DNA of 64,000 nucleotides from assembly GCF_026745355.1 (NCBI RefSeq), contig NC_079205.1:45803558-45867557 (forward strand), given 5' to 3'. Both the position numbers and the translations under genes were made by a program. Under the pieces are notes generated by a model. That model was not told where the DNA came from. It saw only the letters and a list, made by a program, of their open reading frames with translations, and searched no databases. Positions 1-12,302 of this stretch are shown here, piece after piece. The stretch is from Beta vulgaris subsp. vulgaris (Eukaryota > Streptophyta > Magnoliopsida > Caryophyllales > Amaranthaceae). Within the stretch, counting starts at the first letter, position 1. Each line of letters starts with the position of its first letter.

Positions 1-632
1 ATCAGAATAGCCTTCTTGATTAAACTTCTTCGACACAACTTTCAACATTTTGAGTTTTTGAGTGACCTGGTACATTTTACAGCCCTACACCTTTTTTGCC
101 AAACCACTTTCACCAGCTCCATATAACCATTCCCATCCACCCACATATTAAAGAATCTAAATGGTTTTCTACCATTCATCTCCTTATGCATACAAATCAA
201 GCCTGGACAATGGTCATATTCACCCTATGGTAAATAAGTAACCATTGCATTTTCATAGAAATCCATCCACTCATCATTAGCCATGATCCCGTCTATGTTT
301 GAATAAACCCTTTGATCCCCTTCCTGTTTATTCGTTCATGTATAAAATCTTTTCGTTCATGTATAAAATCTTCCAGCATGTTTTATGTCATTTAAACCAC
401 AAACCAAAGTGCAATCTCTAAACTCTTGCATTTCACTCATCCTGACAGGTGTGCCAACCCTTTCATCTAAGTTCATAACAACATTGAAATCCCCCATCAC
501 CACCCAGGGGTTAGTAGTTCTAACTTTAGCCAAATTATCCCACAAGGCACATCTTTCATTCTTGTCATTGGACCCTTAAACAAAAGTACAATGAAAGTCA
601 TGGTCATTACCAACTAGCTCCACCTTGCAATG
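1..632 (-). pseudogene. LINE family A fragment, ORF2 endonuclease part
   Basis: Reverse-strand translation gives the middle of an L1-type endonuclease: the GDFN catalytic motif (residues VVMGDFNVVMNLDER, about 470-515), then a GRFYT motif and a tail of the type DEWMDFYENA. It is co-linear with the intact ORF2 at 63427-64000 in this window, so family membership is seen directly. Stops interrupt it and a 21-bp segment around 332-374 is locally duplicated. The upstream half of the same element lies at 5047-5864, separated by an insertion flanked by CAATG duplications. It is a dead copy. The left end runs off the window. Confidence 0.85.
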
Positions 633-1199
633 TGTAACAGGCTTGTCTTTTGAAAGCGTTTACTAAAAAAAACTAATTATATTTATTAAGTTAATTGTCT
701 GTCGAATTTTATATTTTATTTTGGTTGGAGTATGATTTTTATTTGTCATGTTTATAATATGTTTATTAATGTGATTTTAGGAAGTTATTGTACAATATAT
801 TTTGGATTCTAAATATTTAAAATTTGTTGAACAATATTTACCTAAAGTGGAAATTCTTTTAAGCCAAGTTTCCTGATTTGGATAACCCAAACCCATACAT
901 TTTCTTTTATTAGTTAAATGAACAAAATTAAATCCCTTCCCCTGTTCTTTTGGTCGGCAAACTCAAAACCCCCTACCCCCATCCATTCTCTTTCTCTTCG
1001 ACCTCTGTCATCCTCCGTTTCTCTCACGCTCACCTGCATCGCGCCTCGCCGGCGTTTTATGAGGTTGCTGGAGATCCGCGTCGTTCCCTTCTCTGTTTCG
1101 TTGATGCTCCGTCCTTTCTTCGCTTTCCTTAAGGTTTGATTCCCTCCCTTGTTCGTGCTACTCGACGCTGCTCTCGCGTCACCCACGCCACCTTGTTGT

Positions 1200-1545
1200 C
1201 GCCAATGCTACTGTTGTGTTGTTGTCGTTGTTGTTCCAGTGGCTACGTGATGGTGTTGTTGTTGCTGCTGTTACCGCCCTTCCTTTGTCACCGTCATCGC
1301 CAACGTGTGTTGGTGGTTCAAAGAGTACCATAGGTACTAACCCTTTTATGTTGTTATCGTTGCTATTATTCGTTGTTGTTGTTGTTGCTATTGTTTGTTG
1401 TTGTTGTTGTGGGAGTTGCGTTGTTGTTGTAATTATGGTGAATTCTGTAGAGTTGTTGTTGTGTTGTTGTAGTTGTGGTGGCTATTGTGGAGTTGTTGTG
1501 GTGGTTGTGAATTTGTTGTTGTTGCTGTGTTGTTATTGGTTTCAA
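1200..1545. repeat. GTT-rich microsatellite tract
   Basis: Interrupted (GTT)n runs mixed with GCT and GGT triplets cover about 340 bases inside the 4.4 kb insertion. The apparent frames on both strands (Leu/Val-rich on plus, Gln/Asn/Thr-rich on minus) are translations of the repeat and not genes. Confidence 0.85.
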
Positions 1546-3799
1546 TAATTCTAAGGACACTGAAATATTAATTTGATTATTTGCAAAGCAGAATGAGTTT
1601 GTAGATTAGTTTGGGTATCGAAGCCTAGGTGGATTAAATCATTTGTATCTTCAAATAGTTATCGAATCAGTTTCTTGTTGGTAGAATAAGGTTATTAAGC
1701 TAAGATAACTTGGTTTTACTAGATGGTTATTTATTACTACTTGATGTTAATAAGTTGATTAAAGACAACATATAATGATAGTAAATTGTGATTGTTATCT
1801 GTTGAGTAAGTTACATAATTGGAATTGGATCAATAAAGGTAGTTAGTTTGATGAAGGACGAAATTGGAATGATATGAATTAGTAAGAGGTAGTTCAAGTA
1901 TCTTTAGTTCTAATGTTGATAGAAAGTTACCAATAAGTGTGGTAGTAATTCAAGTTCATGGTTGTATTATAAGTTAAAAGGATAGTAATTAAGAAGTGTA
2001 TGATGCTCATATGTTTATTTAGTTAAGAACTATTGATCTAGTCTTTGAGAAAGAACATATTCTACTACCTTACTTAATTAAAGGGAGGAAAAGGACTACG
2101 CAATTGTGCTAAAAACATGGAGTTAGTATGGAGTAGGTTTATAGCTCATAAGTCCATTAATGAGGTTTATATGTACATAATTCTAAGTTAACATGATAAG
2201 GAAATACCCTATAAACAGATTAATATAGAGAAGTTAGAACATACGCTTATCTCATTGAGTAATACTTATTGAGTAAAGTCAGATAGTCTCGTAATCAAAT
2301 GTCGTGTAGCTTAATGTTCTAATTCTGACCAGAGTGGTTTCCTGGTTAAGTAAGGTTCTAAGAAGATATTCAATTAAACAAGAGTACCTACTAAGATGTA
2401 TTAATGGATTAAATAATTAGTATCTAAAAGAGCATAGTATATGATTGAAATTGTTCAATGAGTTGAGTATCATAGGAATTAGACTTTAAATGTGGATTTG
2501 ACTTAATTAGTAGTCTCACATGAAGTCGAATAGAGGATTTACTAATTACTGCTAATAATAAGATTAGTGAAGATAGTTTACTTTAACTATGGATTAGATT
2601 AGTGAAGATGTGGTTAATAAAGTATTATAGTTCGATAACTATAAATGGAACAATATAATAAAGCTGGACTATTTGACTCGTGTTCGCTAAAATGAAATTT
2701 TGAGTTTAATAATTATAAATGGGAAGCCAGCCAGCCAGACTATTCAATTAGCGTTCACTAAAACAAGTTAGTGTAAGAGTTTGTGTGAGTATAAGTTCTC
2801 AAATTGCCTAAAAGAAGCTCCACATATATGATTGCATAACTTCCTAATTGGAATGATGCAGACTTCATTTGTATGATTACGAGTATGTTATGTAAATTAA
2901 TTTTGTTATTGAATCTGTTATTTGGAATTCGACAAATGGTATAGTATGAAGCATATTTAATTCCTCATAATCCACCTTTGATTGATGAACCTTGAGAGTG
3001 GTGTTTAAGTTAACATACTCTCCTTAGTTAATTCTAAGAGAGAGACCTATGGTAATTGTTGTTGGTGCTTGATAACGGTTATTATCATTGTTGAGGTAAA
3101 TGAAGATTGATAATCATAAAGTTTGTAAAAAAGTATAAACTATTTATATACAAGAGTATGAGTTAGTGCGTAAGTGGTTTAGTAACTCTCGTTACTTAAT
3201 TATAACTGAAAAACTTTTGTCATTGGATGTGCTATTGAATATGATTGTGGTTTAATTGTGCTATAAGTTTCATGACTGGAATTGGATTATTGGACCCAAA
3301 TGCATAAATATATATACATTAAACCTGAATTACGTATGGAGGAACTATGACATGTGATTTATAGTTTTCTAAAGTGAAGTTTTATAATGTGGTTGGATGT
3401 TCAAAAGATGTTAAGAATCAAAAATATTATTGGATGAGTTATATGAATGATCTGATTGAGTTATGAACAATAATCGAAAGGAATCTAAAAGGGGAAAGTA
3501 GCCTCGTCTGAGTCGACGGATGAGGTGACACGAACAATGCCCCATGGACTGTGAACCTTGGGGGGCCCCACAGGGAAACCTGCCCCATTGCTCCGTGGGG
3601 TAAAATCGGGCTATATATCAGGTAATGTGAAACTTGTAGATGGCTGATTGAATCAACAGAAAAATGTACTCCGTACTAGTCACGGTTATTGGCCAAAAGT
3701 AAAGCGAATGGTTGGATGACGACCCCCACTGTCGGAGTGTAAGCTTTGTCTCCTCCGCCGCATTCTCTTTCCCCTGGTTAAAAGACTCAAATTGTGAAA

Positions 3800-4075
3800 G
3801 TTATATCAATATTGGATTCCCGATAAGGAATTGTATTGTGGTAAGTTGTTTCGATATTGAATTCCTGATGATGAATCATATCAGGTAAGTAATGAATGTT
3901 TATTCAATATTTGAATATGAATATCGATATTGGTTTCCTGATAAGAAAGCATATCATGGCAAGTTACATAGATGTTGGATTCCCGATAAGGAATCATATC
4001 TTGTTATTGGATTCCTGATAAGGAATCGTTATGGTGAAAGTTGTTATGTTACTTATTGCCTGATAAAGGTTTGTG
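3800..4075. repeat. Diverged tandem repeat around GATTCCYGATAAGGAAT
   Basis: The core TTGGATTCCCGATAAGGAAT recurs at least five times with spacings of roughly 35-75 bases (near 3812, 3855, 3930, 3974 and 4007), with one or two changes per copy. It lies in the 3' half of the 4.4 kb LTR-like insertion. Such arrays are common in long plant LTRs. No coding content. Confidence 0.7.
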
Positions 4076-5046
4076 TATGATAGTATAAGGGAATGATTGA
4101 TAGAGAATGAAAGCTTAAGTTGAGATTTTTAATAGGAAATCGACTAAAGGAAATGAAGAATATTGTTTATATCAAAGTTGGTGACCTCGAATTCCTACTA
4201 TGGAATCGTGGTAAGTTGGAAGGTTGATTAAATTAGAACATATGAAACATGTCATTGTTGGGAATCACCTTATTGTGTTTGTTACTATGTGATTGATGAT
4301 GTATTATGAAATGTGGAATTGAAAATGTAATATGTATGCTCAACAAGAATATTGCTGATAAGCATGCTATGATGGATAGGATTGTTGAACTTATATTGAT
4401 TGTTGAGAGTCGTTTTCAAGTAAAAACCACCAAAGCATGTGTTACTCTTGTTTACGGTTAGTACTCAGCTTTACTGATGTGTATATGTTGTTTTGTCATT
4501 TATGTGGCCTGTCACTTGGTGGGTGACAGTTTCCCTAAATGTTTCAGGTTAAAGCTGTAAGTTAACCTTTTGCAAGTTGAAGCTAATACAAGCTGGAGCA
4601 GTATTATAGTTGGTATCAAAGTGAGGACGCTCGACGTTGTAATAACTATTAATAAATTATTTATAACTATTTCTGTACTTAAGAGTTGTTAGTGCGCCTG
4701 ATTCTCTGTTGGGTGTTACTCCGCAAAAGCGTTGAGGTTGTTGAGTTTTGGAAGTAATTTATTATTTGAAATTGTAACAAGTTTAAACTATATCTCGCTT
4801 TAGAATTGTCCTATTTTGAAAGGGAATTCCGCCGGATTTTCTGTAGAAATTTATGAGGATAAAATCTGAGAATCAGAGCGTTGTTGTAATAGTTAAATTA
4901 ATATGAATAGAATTGGGGAATTGAGTTCCACACTCTCCGATATAGTTCGGTGAGTGTGATGGTAATAGTTTGGGTTATCTCGACTAGAGTCTCTTCTGCT
5001 GTGCTTAATCCTCTATAAGCTGGTCGGGAAAATTCGGGCTGTTACA

Positions 5047-5864
5047 CAATGCATCAACGGAGTTGTCATGAACTCAATTGAGACATTAAAAACACCAGGC
5101 AGCCAACCAATTACAATTCTCCCTCGATCTATAATACTGCTGTTAGTACTAAAGCACCAGCCAGGACAAAGGTTTTGGTATAGGTTCCCGATTTTAGGAA
5201 TCCTAACCTTTGCCTCCAGGAGATCAAATAGGGCAACTTGATTTTGCTGAATGAACTTATTCACTTTAAGCTGTTTACTGCACCTATTTAGTCCTCTAGT
5301 GTTCCATATTAAAATTTTATTCATGACTCTTAGGGGCTTTAACCCCTTCACCTCATCATCATGCTGTTGATCCACTGCATAAAATAACACTTTAGTTGTT
5401 GCTTTTGTTAGTGCAACAAATCTGTTCATCACAGGTGTACCTCTTCCCATTCTTTGTCTCTGTACTAAATCCCCAGGCTTAGCCAGAAATTTATTATTCC
5501 TTGACATTGGTTTAATCAACTGTTGCTGTTGATTAACAACCTGACCCTGTGCCTGATTTTTCATTTCAACATCAACATTGCTTTTGTTTTTTGACCCACA
5601 TCTGCCTAGCCTTTTGAGGCTTGACACATTTGTCCTTATTGTTCCCATAACCTTTGCAACTCACACATCTTATAGGTTTCCAATGATAATACACCTTTTG
5701 TTCCATAATTTTTCCATGTTCATTCATGAACTGGATGATTTCAGGGAAATCTTGATCAATCTTGATCTCCACTAACACCCTAGCAAACATCAAATCTTCC
5801 TTTTCCATAGTGGCCTGATCCACACGAATGTATTTACCAATCACCAGCAGAATCTTGCTTAGAC
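5047..5864 (-). pseudogene. LINE family A fragment, ORF1 C-terminus and ORF2 start
   Basis: On the minus strand the first part (about 5864-5573) encodes the end of ORF1: an RVD...LMFARVLVEI block followed by a CCHC-type knuckle, CVSCKGYGNNKDKC, in which the usual His is Asn. It then reads into ORF2 (about 5325-5050), beginning with the endonuclease motif IWNTRGLNR and LLEAKV. Everything aligns block for block with 62930-63700 of the intact LINE at the right edge. The fragment is 5'-truncated near 5864. Frames shift at least once. Its ORF2 continues at 632-1 beyond the LTR-like insertion. Confidence 0.85.
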
Positions 5865-6060
5865 TTTATTAACTCGTAAGACTTACAAGCTACTCGAGAT
5901 ATACTTGGTCAAATCTTGACTTAGTCAAAGCTCGGTCAAAACTCAACTCGAGTGAGTTCGAATCCAATCAAGGTCGACTCGAAATGCTAACGAGTTGAAT
6001 AGAGCTATCCCAAACTCGAACTTGACTCACATCATTTACATCCCTAATTCAAACACTCAA
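5865..6060 (-). mobile_element. Remnant of a GGG(A/G)TGTAAA-type MITE
   Basis: Read on the minus strand the segment begins near 6050 with TTAGGGATGTAAATGATG, followed by several ACTCGAGT/GAGTTCGAG-like palindromic words. This resembles widespread plant non-autonomous DNA elements whose ends read TAGGGGTGTAAA. The second end is missing at the LINE junction. Assignment rests on pattern only. Confidence 0.3.
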
Positions 6061-6720
6061 TATATCATGTAGAAACTCACTATGGCATTTAGAAACTACA
6101 TTTTTCTATATGTTAAAGCACATGTCACGATATATATGCTACACAACCTATATCTTCTAACATGTTAAAATATTAATATTAAATCCTTCATTATATTGCA
6201 TATAATTTCACTATATGTTTTCTATTAATAAAATCCAGTATATTATGTATAAGCTGACTAATCTCTATAAAGCTCACTATATCATAATTAATATCAATTA
6301 CCAACCCGTTACCCAGTAAGTTAGTATGCACGGGGCCTTTTAAGTATTTTTTATATTTATTATTGTTGGCTTTTCTATTAGTAGAGAGACATAATATTAC
6401 ATTTAAAAAAACTAATATGAACCCGGTGCACACTAACTTAGTGTGCACTCGATTCATCTCACGTGAGTTGTAATGATTACAACTCTCAGTTTTTGCCGCG
6501 TTCAGTCTTCCACTCTTTTTTCTCTCTCATAATAATTTCTCTCTTATTCTCTCTCCTCTGATAACTTATCTTTCATCTGATAACTTTTTCTAACTTTGTC
6601 CTCTTATAACTTCTGCATTTTCGCTCTCATAAATTAACTTCTTCAATTCCTCTCTCATAAGTTCTTCAGTTTCTCTCCCTTCAAGTTCGTACTATGTCTT
6701 TAAATTTTTTCGTTCATTTT
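6061..6720. other. Gene-free AT-rich stretch with one short palindrome
   Basis: There are no plausible coding frames. At 6426-6448 there is a near-perfect inverted repeat, GTGCACACTAA / CTTAGTGTGCAC. From 6520 to 6680 the plus strand is pyrimidine-rich (repeated TTCTCTCTC and CTCATAACTT words), resembling an untranslated leader or a transposon subterminal region. I cannot assign it. Confidence 0.4.
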
Positions 6721-6734
6721 TGTTTAATTTTGAA

Positions 6735-6936
6735 ATAATATAGTTGTGACACTTTTAAAATCACGGACTCCTAGGTAATTTTTAGAGAGGAAAGAGATAG
6801 AGAAAGAAAATTAAAGGGTCCTATGTGCTCGGAGAGAGATAAAGAGAAGTTATTACCCAAAATGAAAGTGTCACAACTAATTGAGACTTCTTAAAAGAGA
6901 AAGTATCACAACTAAATTGAAACGGAGGAACTAGTG
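6735..6936. mobile_element. Stowaway-like MITE, degenerate
   Basis: The ends are inverted: GTTGTGACACTTTT near 6743 and AAAGTATCACAAC near 6900, followed by AAACGGAGGAACTAGTA, which resembles the Tc1/mariner-derived Stowaway terminus (ACGGAGGGAGTA). The interior has a GAGAGATAAAGAGAAG purine tract similar to the element at 9229-9437. The left terminus is not well conserved. Confidence 0.45.
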
Positions 6937-7054
6937 TATTTTGAAATAATATAGTGTATTTTGAAATGATATAGTGTATTTTGACATGATAGTATTTTGC
7001 TAAGTTTTTTTGGCGTGTGTTTCGCATGATATAGTGTATATTGACATGATATAA
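6930..7054. repeat. 20-bp-period tandem array, left block
   Basis: The unit TGTATTTTGACATGATATAG (variants with GAAATGATAT) repeats several times. The array is interrupted by the TIR element at 7055-8247 and continues at 8248-8530. The empty site can be read as GACATGATATAATGTATTTTG, which matches the array unit. Confidence 0.75.
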
Positions 7055-8247
7055 GGCTATGTTCAGTTCACCTTATTTTTGCTTATTTCAGACCTAATCA
7101 GATCAGATCAGATCAGAAAAAATAAGTTCAGATCAGATCAGACCAGATCAGATCAGTTCAGTTCAGATCATGCTTATATTTAATAACTCATTATTACTAT
7201 TAAATATCTTTCATTACATATTAGTAAAAATTATAATAATTGAATATTAATAAAGTACTCATTGAGACGAATCAAACAAGACCCCACATGACTATATTTT
7301 TTTTTCTTATATATTGAGAAAAATCTAAAAGATTTTCTCTAACTGTTAATAGTGTCAAGATTCTAAGTGAGAAAGATATATAACAAAATACAAAGGGAGT
7401 ATTATTATTTACTAGTACATTTGTTCAAAAGGATTACTATTGTTGTTGTTGTACTTATTAATTATTAATATTGGTAATTACTATTAATTGTTTTGTTTAA
7501 TCTTATAATATCATTGTTATTAGTTTAAGTTATTTTGTTGTTATTAAATAATAGAAAATTAAAAGCCACGTGTTAAGAACATAAGATTGACGCAAAAATA
7601 AGAAATATATAAAATTTGATAGCTCAAATTCATGACAAAGAAACTCTAAGTTCGGATTACATTTTAAAATAAGCTAAGTGCGAGATACAAATTATAAATT
7701 TAGATTTGGTATACCTTTTCGTACAGAATTCCAAATCTCTCAAGCTATTTGAAGTTGCACACTATTTATTTCTTTCTTGCGTAAGTCATAGTTGTTTATA
7801 TATCTTATGTTATTTTATATGAAAAAAAAGAGTTGAGTCTGCCGACTTCACAAGTGTGAAATATTTTTTAAGGGAAAGTGTGAAACATTGTATAAGTGCT
7901 CTTATAAATTAATGGCTTGGGTTATATAATTATTTTTAGTAATAATTATTATTGTTATAATTATAATTATTGTTGTTGTTATTATAATAATGATAATAGT
8001 TATTATTATTATTAATAATAAAAGTTGTGTAAAAGTTGTAATAGAAATAAAATGATAATAATAGTAATACTATAAATAAGATCTTATAATGTATTGCATA
8101 ATAATGAATTACAAAGTAATAATATAATAGTAATAATATATTTTATAAAAGATAAAGTTTTGTAAATCAGATCAGATCAGAAAAAATAAGTTCAGATCAG
8201 ATCAGATAAGTTCAAATCAGAAAATTTCAGGTGAACTAAACATAGCC
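7055..8247. mobile_element. 1.2 kb non-autonomous TIR element
   Basis: The left end GGCTATGTTCAGTTCACC is the inverted complement of the right end (GGTGAACTAAACATAGCC) with one mismatch. The flanks share ATAA (7051-7054 and 8248-8251), and the sequence without the element restores the surrounding tandem unit, so this is an insertion. A 3-bp TAA duplication (PIF/Harbinger) cannot be separated from a 4-bp one. Just inside each end lies an array of GATCA words (about 7096-7170 and 8166-8222) containing the same 20-mer, AGATCAGAAAAAATAAGTTC, in the same orientation at both ends. The interior is AT-rich with ATT/AAT runs and no reading frame. Superfamily is not settled. Confidence 0.75.
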
Positions 8248-8530
8248 ATAATGTATTTTGAAATGATATGGTGTGTTTTGACATGACAGTATTTTGCTGT
8301 TTTTTTTTTTGGCATGATAGTGTTGCATGATATAGTGTATATGGACATGATATAGTGTGTTTTGACATGATATATTGTATTTTGAAATGATATAGTGTTT
8401 TTTGACATGATATATTGTATTTTGAAATGATATAGTGTTTTTTTTTTTGGCATGATATAGTGTATATGGACATGATATATTGTACATGAACATGATATAC
8501 TGTGTTTTGACATGATATAGTGTATGTTTG
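8248..8530. repeat. 20-bp-period tandem array, right block
   Basis: About 14 diverged units of TGTATTTTGACATGATATAG, with poly-T interruptions near 8299 and 8440. Minus-strand frames that look like 90-140 residue proteins rich in Tyr, His and Ile are translations of this repeat in three frames and are not genes. Confidence 0.8.
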
Positions 8531-8639
8531 TTTTGAACAATTGTTTTTGTATTATTGAAAAGAGAGAAAATTGCAGGTTCTGGAAAGTGGGAATGAGTAG
8601 TTTGTAGCAGGTCACGTGCTTGAGCCTGGTGCACATTAT

Positions 8640-9228
8640 TTTTTATGTAAACCGGGTCCATGCAAATTGGATCATATTACATTTTGATAAGACGATGCTG
8701 CCACTTTAAAAACTATATAAATTAATGTGAGATGGACAAATAAACAAATATATCAATTAAATAAAACGGTTGAAGTATATATTTTTTCTTTAAAAATATG
8801 AAATAGAACACATCCTGATCCTACTTATCGCAAAACTTTAAGTTTAGCAATTAAAAATTAACACGCAACTATGCAAGTATTTGATAGTCTGCAATCTGCA
8901 CCATGAGATACTGAGATCTACACATTGGCCGCATTCGTATGTGGATAGAGAGAGAAACGTGGTTTGCATTATTTTATTGTCAAAGTCGTGTTTAGTATAA
9001 TGGGTATGTCTATTCAGCGTGAAGATGTCTTGAATATCTTTTTCTCCAGGTGATGTTATACGGCATGAGCATGACAAATTGACAAATGACAAGCACATTA
9101 TAATTCAAGGTCCTCCTATTGTGCGAGCACGACTATATCACGCCAACTCTGCGAAAATCGAAGCATGACAAAATAAATCCTTTTCCTTATAAATCCAACT
9201 AACATTCTTAATTCTTATCAAGATTTAG
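8640..9228. other. Intergenic, nothing recognised
   Basis: Unique-looking AT-rich DNA. No frame has recognisable protein similarity, no terminal repeats are visible, and no promoter elements stand out. Confidence 0.4.
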
Positions 9229-9440
9229 TTACTTCCTCCGTTTTTCTTTACTTGCAATACTTTTTTTTCAGCAACTCCAACATAGAATATGGGTAAGAAA
9301 AAGGTAGAGAGGAAAAAAAAGAGGACCTCATGGAATTGGAGAGAGATAAAGAGAAAGAAAAAACAAAGTAGAAAATATTGCAAGTAATTAATTATTTCTC
9401 TTTTAACAAAGTATCACAAGTAAAAAAAAACAGAGAAAGA
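9229..9440. mobile_element. Stowaway-like MITE
   Basis: The left end reads ACTTCCTCCGTTTTTCTTTACTTG and the right end ACAAGTAAAAAAAAACAGAG, an imperfect inverted pair of the CTCCCTCCGT type. Internal words TTGCAATACTTTT and AAAATATTGCAAG are also inverted. The length near 210 bp is typical of Stowaway. The terminal TA duplication is only approximate. Confidence 0.55.
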
Positions 9441-9656
9441 ACAACAATAATCATCCTTGGTACATATTTCTATTGTGTGAGTTCTACTTTTATTTTATTA
9501 GTACAGAGGAAAAATGTGTCAAAATAGGTATGTAGTAAGTTATTTATGACATTCAAAAGAGGTATAATTATAGCAAGTAAAAGCTTATAAAAAATACTCC
9601 GTCCATCTACATTTGTTTGCTACATTGTTATGGGTAATCCATATCTTATGATCTTA

Positions 9657-10761
9657 CTAGCAATTTACGCACGCGATGCGTGCCTCATTTTTTTAAAACA
9701 CAAATTCTACCTTTTTTGGGCATTAGCAAGGGTAAAATTCGATCCATGATCCCAAGATTGTAACCGAAAGTATAAACTAATTTAAGTTTTTTTTCATTGT
9801 CTAACTTCTAAATTTTGTTTTCACACGTTGATATTTAAAATTTTCATATTTATAATTTTGTCCTTTTCTAAAATTTAACATTTAGCTTCAATTATATTTG
9901 AAATCAAATTTTAAATTTTTCATACACAATTTGATATTGAATCTGTTTTTTAGAAAAATAAAAATCGTTACTTTTCGCAAATTAATGTAGTTTTTTTTCT
10001 AAAATGGATTTTTGCAAAAGTTCGCAAAAAGTTTGATATTGTTTGTTTTTCAAAAATGATTTTTGAACATGGATTTTTGCAAAAGTTTTGGGCAAAATTT
10101 TAATATTGGCATTTTTTTAGAAAAACAAATTTGTTTTTATATGAAAATGAATTAAATATAAGTCTGATTGTATAAAAGCCCTTTTGAAGTCATCTATATC
10201 ATCTCCATTTTTTTTAACTACATAACAGTCGACTAAGTTGCTATTATTTATTTCAACTAATGTGAAATAATTTTGAAGGTTAAAAGAATTATGTATCTTT
10301 TTGAAAGTTTGCAAATTGTCGATGGATGAATGTGTGATATTGCTGTGAAAATCTTATGTTTTTCTCAGATTTGTGTTTATAGGTAACTTTTGTGAGTATG
10401 TAATTGTGAATGGTTCTTGAGAATAGTGATTTGAAAGTAAATTTTTGAAAATATTTTTTGTATGTATTGACTTCTAGGTTATTGTTTAGTTTGTATTTGT
10501 TAATTTTAAGTTTTAATAAAGTTTCCTGATTATTTGAGTGATTTGCGTGATTTTCATAACGTGATTTTCTCAATTGTGTGAGTGATTTGTAAAGTTTTTC
10601 TTTTAAGTGATTTGTATGAGTGTTGTAAATTAATTTTCGTAGTTTTCTTTGATTGCCGATTTGATTTTGACATTCCTTTTGTAACTAAGAAAGGGAAGGG
10701 GGCAAAATAGGCATTTCAAAAGAGGACACCATTGCTCCTCCCTTCCCTTATATAATAGAGA
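9657..10761 (-). mobile_element. Complete non-autonomous Helitron
   Basis: Read on the minus strand it starts TCTCTATTATATAAGGGAAG (10761 downwards), the usual plant Helitron 5' terminus. It ends with the hairpin GCACGC-ATC-GCGTGC (9669-9683), eight bases, and CTAG (9657-9660). It sits between A (9656) and T (10762), the expected AT target with no duplication. The length is 1105 bp. No RepHel-type helicase frame is present, so it would need enzyme in trans. The interior is AT-rich with no captured gene that I can recognise. Ends, hairpin position and target all agree with the known architecture, so confidence in the boundaries is high. Confidence 0.88.
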
Positions 10762-10929
10762 TAATTCTAAGATTCAGAAGGATCTCATCGGTCTCAACCT
10801 TATGTAGAATCTTAATTTTTAAGGATCTATCTTACCCAACTACAAAAATTCACATGGTATACTCTTAATACGATTCCACGATCCTACGGTTTTACGATCT
10901 GATCTTATTATAAAAAATTCATAAAGTAA

Positions 10930-12276
<1,347 letters not shown>

Positions 12277-12284
12277 ATTTTTTT

Positions 12285-12302
12285 TGGCGCCGTTGCCTGG
12301 GA
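12285..12302 (+). promoter_or_regulatory. Primer-binding site
   Basis: TGGCGCCGTTGCCTGGGA lies nine bases after the LTR end CTATCA. It is the 18-base type seen after the 5' LTR of plant Gypsy elements, one base off the usual ...GCCGGGGA form. It fixes the element's orientation as plus. Confidence 0.75.

Larger units (their letters stand above)
633..5046. mobile_element. 4.4 kb LTR-like insertion (probable giant solo LTR)
   Basis: The segment begins TGTAACAG and ends CTGTTACA, an 8-bp inverted terminal pair of LTR type. It is flanked by the 5-bp direct repeat CAATG (628-632 and 5047-5051), exactly inside a LINE reading frame that resumes on both sides. These are the marks of integrase-mediated insertion. 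No gag or pol reading frame is visible and I find no internal copy of the ends, so a solo LTR of a large-LTR Gypsy lineage (Ogre/Tat or Tekay type) is the simplest reading; a non-autonomous element is the alternative. It contains a pyrimidine- and GC-rich leader-like stretch (about 950-1140), a GTT-rich microsatellite, and a diverged tandem array. A TTGGTATCAAAG string near 4610 resembles a primer-binding site but is probably fortuitous. Superfamily and orientation are inferred. Confidence 0.7.

Noticed and set aside
1216..1560. Plus-strand 110-residue Val/Leu/Cys frame and minus-strand Gln/Asn/Thr frame
   Set aside because: Both follow from the GTT microsatellite.
4605..4625. TTGGTATCAAAG as a primer-binding site inside the 4.4 kb insertion
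   Set aside because: It would place an LTR end at 4606, but the target duplication and inverted ends put the boundary at 5046, with no second LTR.
8192..8661. Three overlapping minus-strand frames of 93-141 residues rich in Tyr, His, Ile and Ser
   Set aside because: They are translations of the 20-bp tandem array in all three frames; the same motif appears in each, which a gene would not do.
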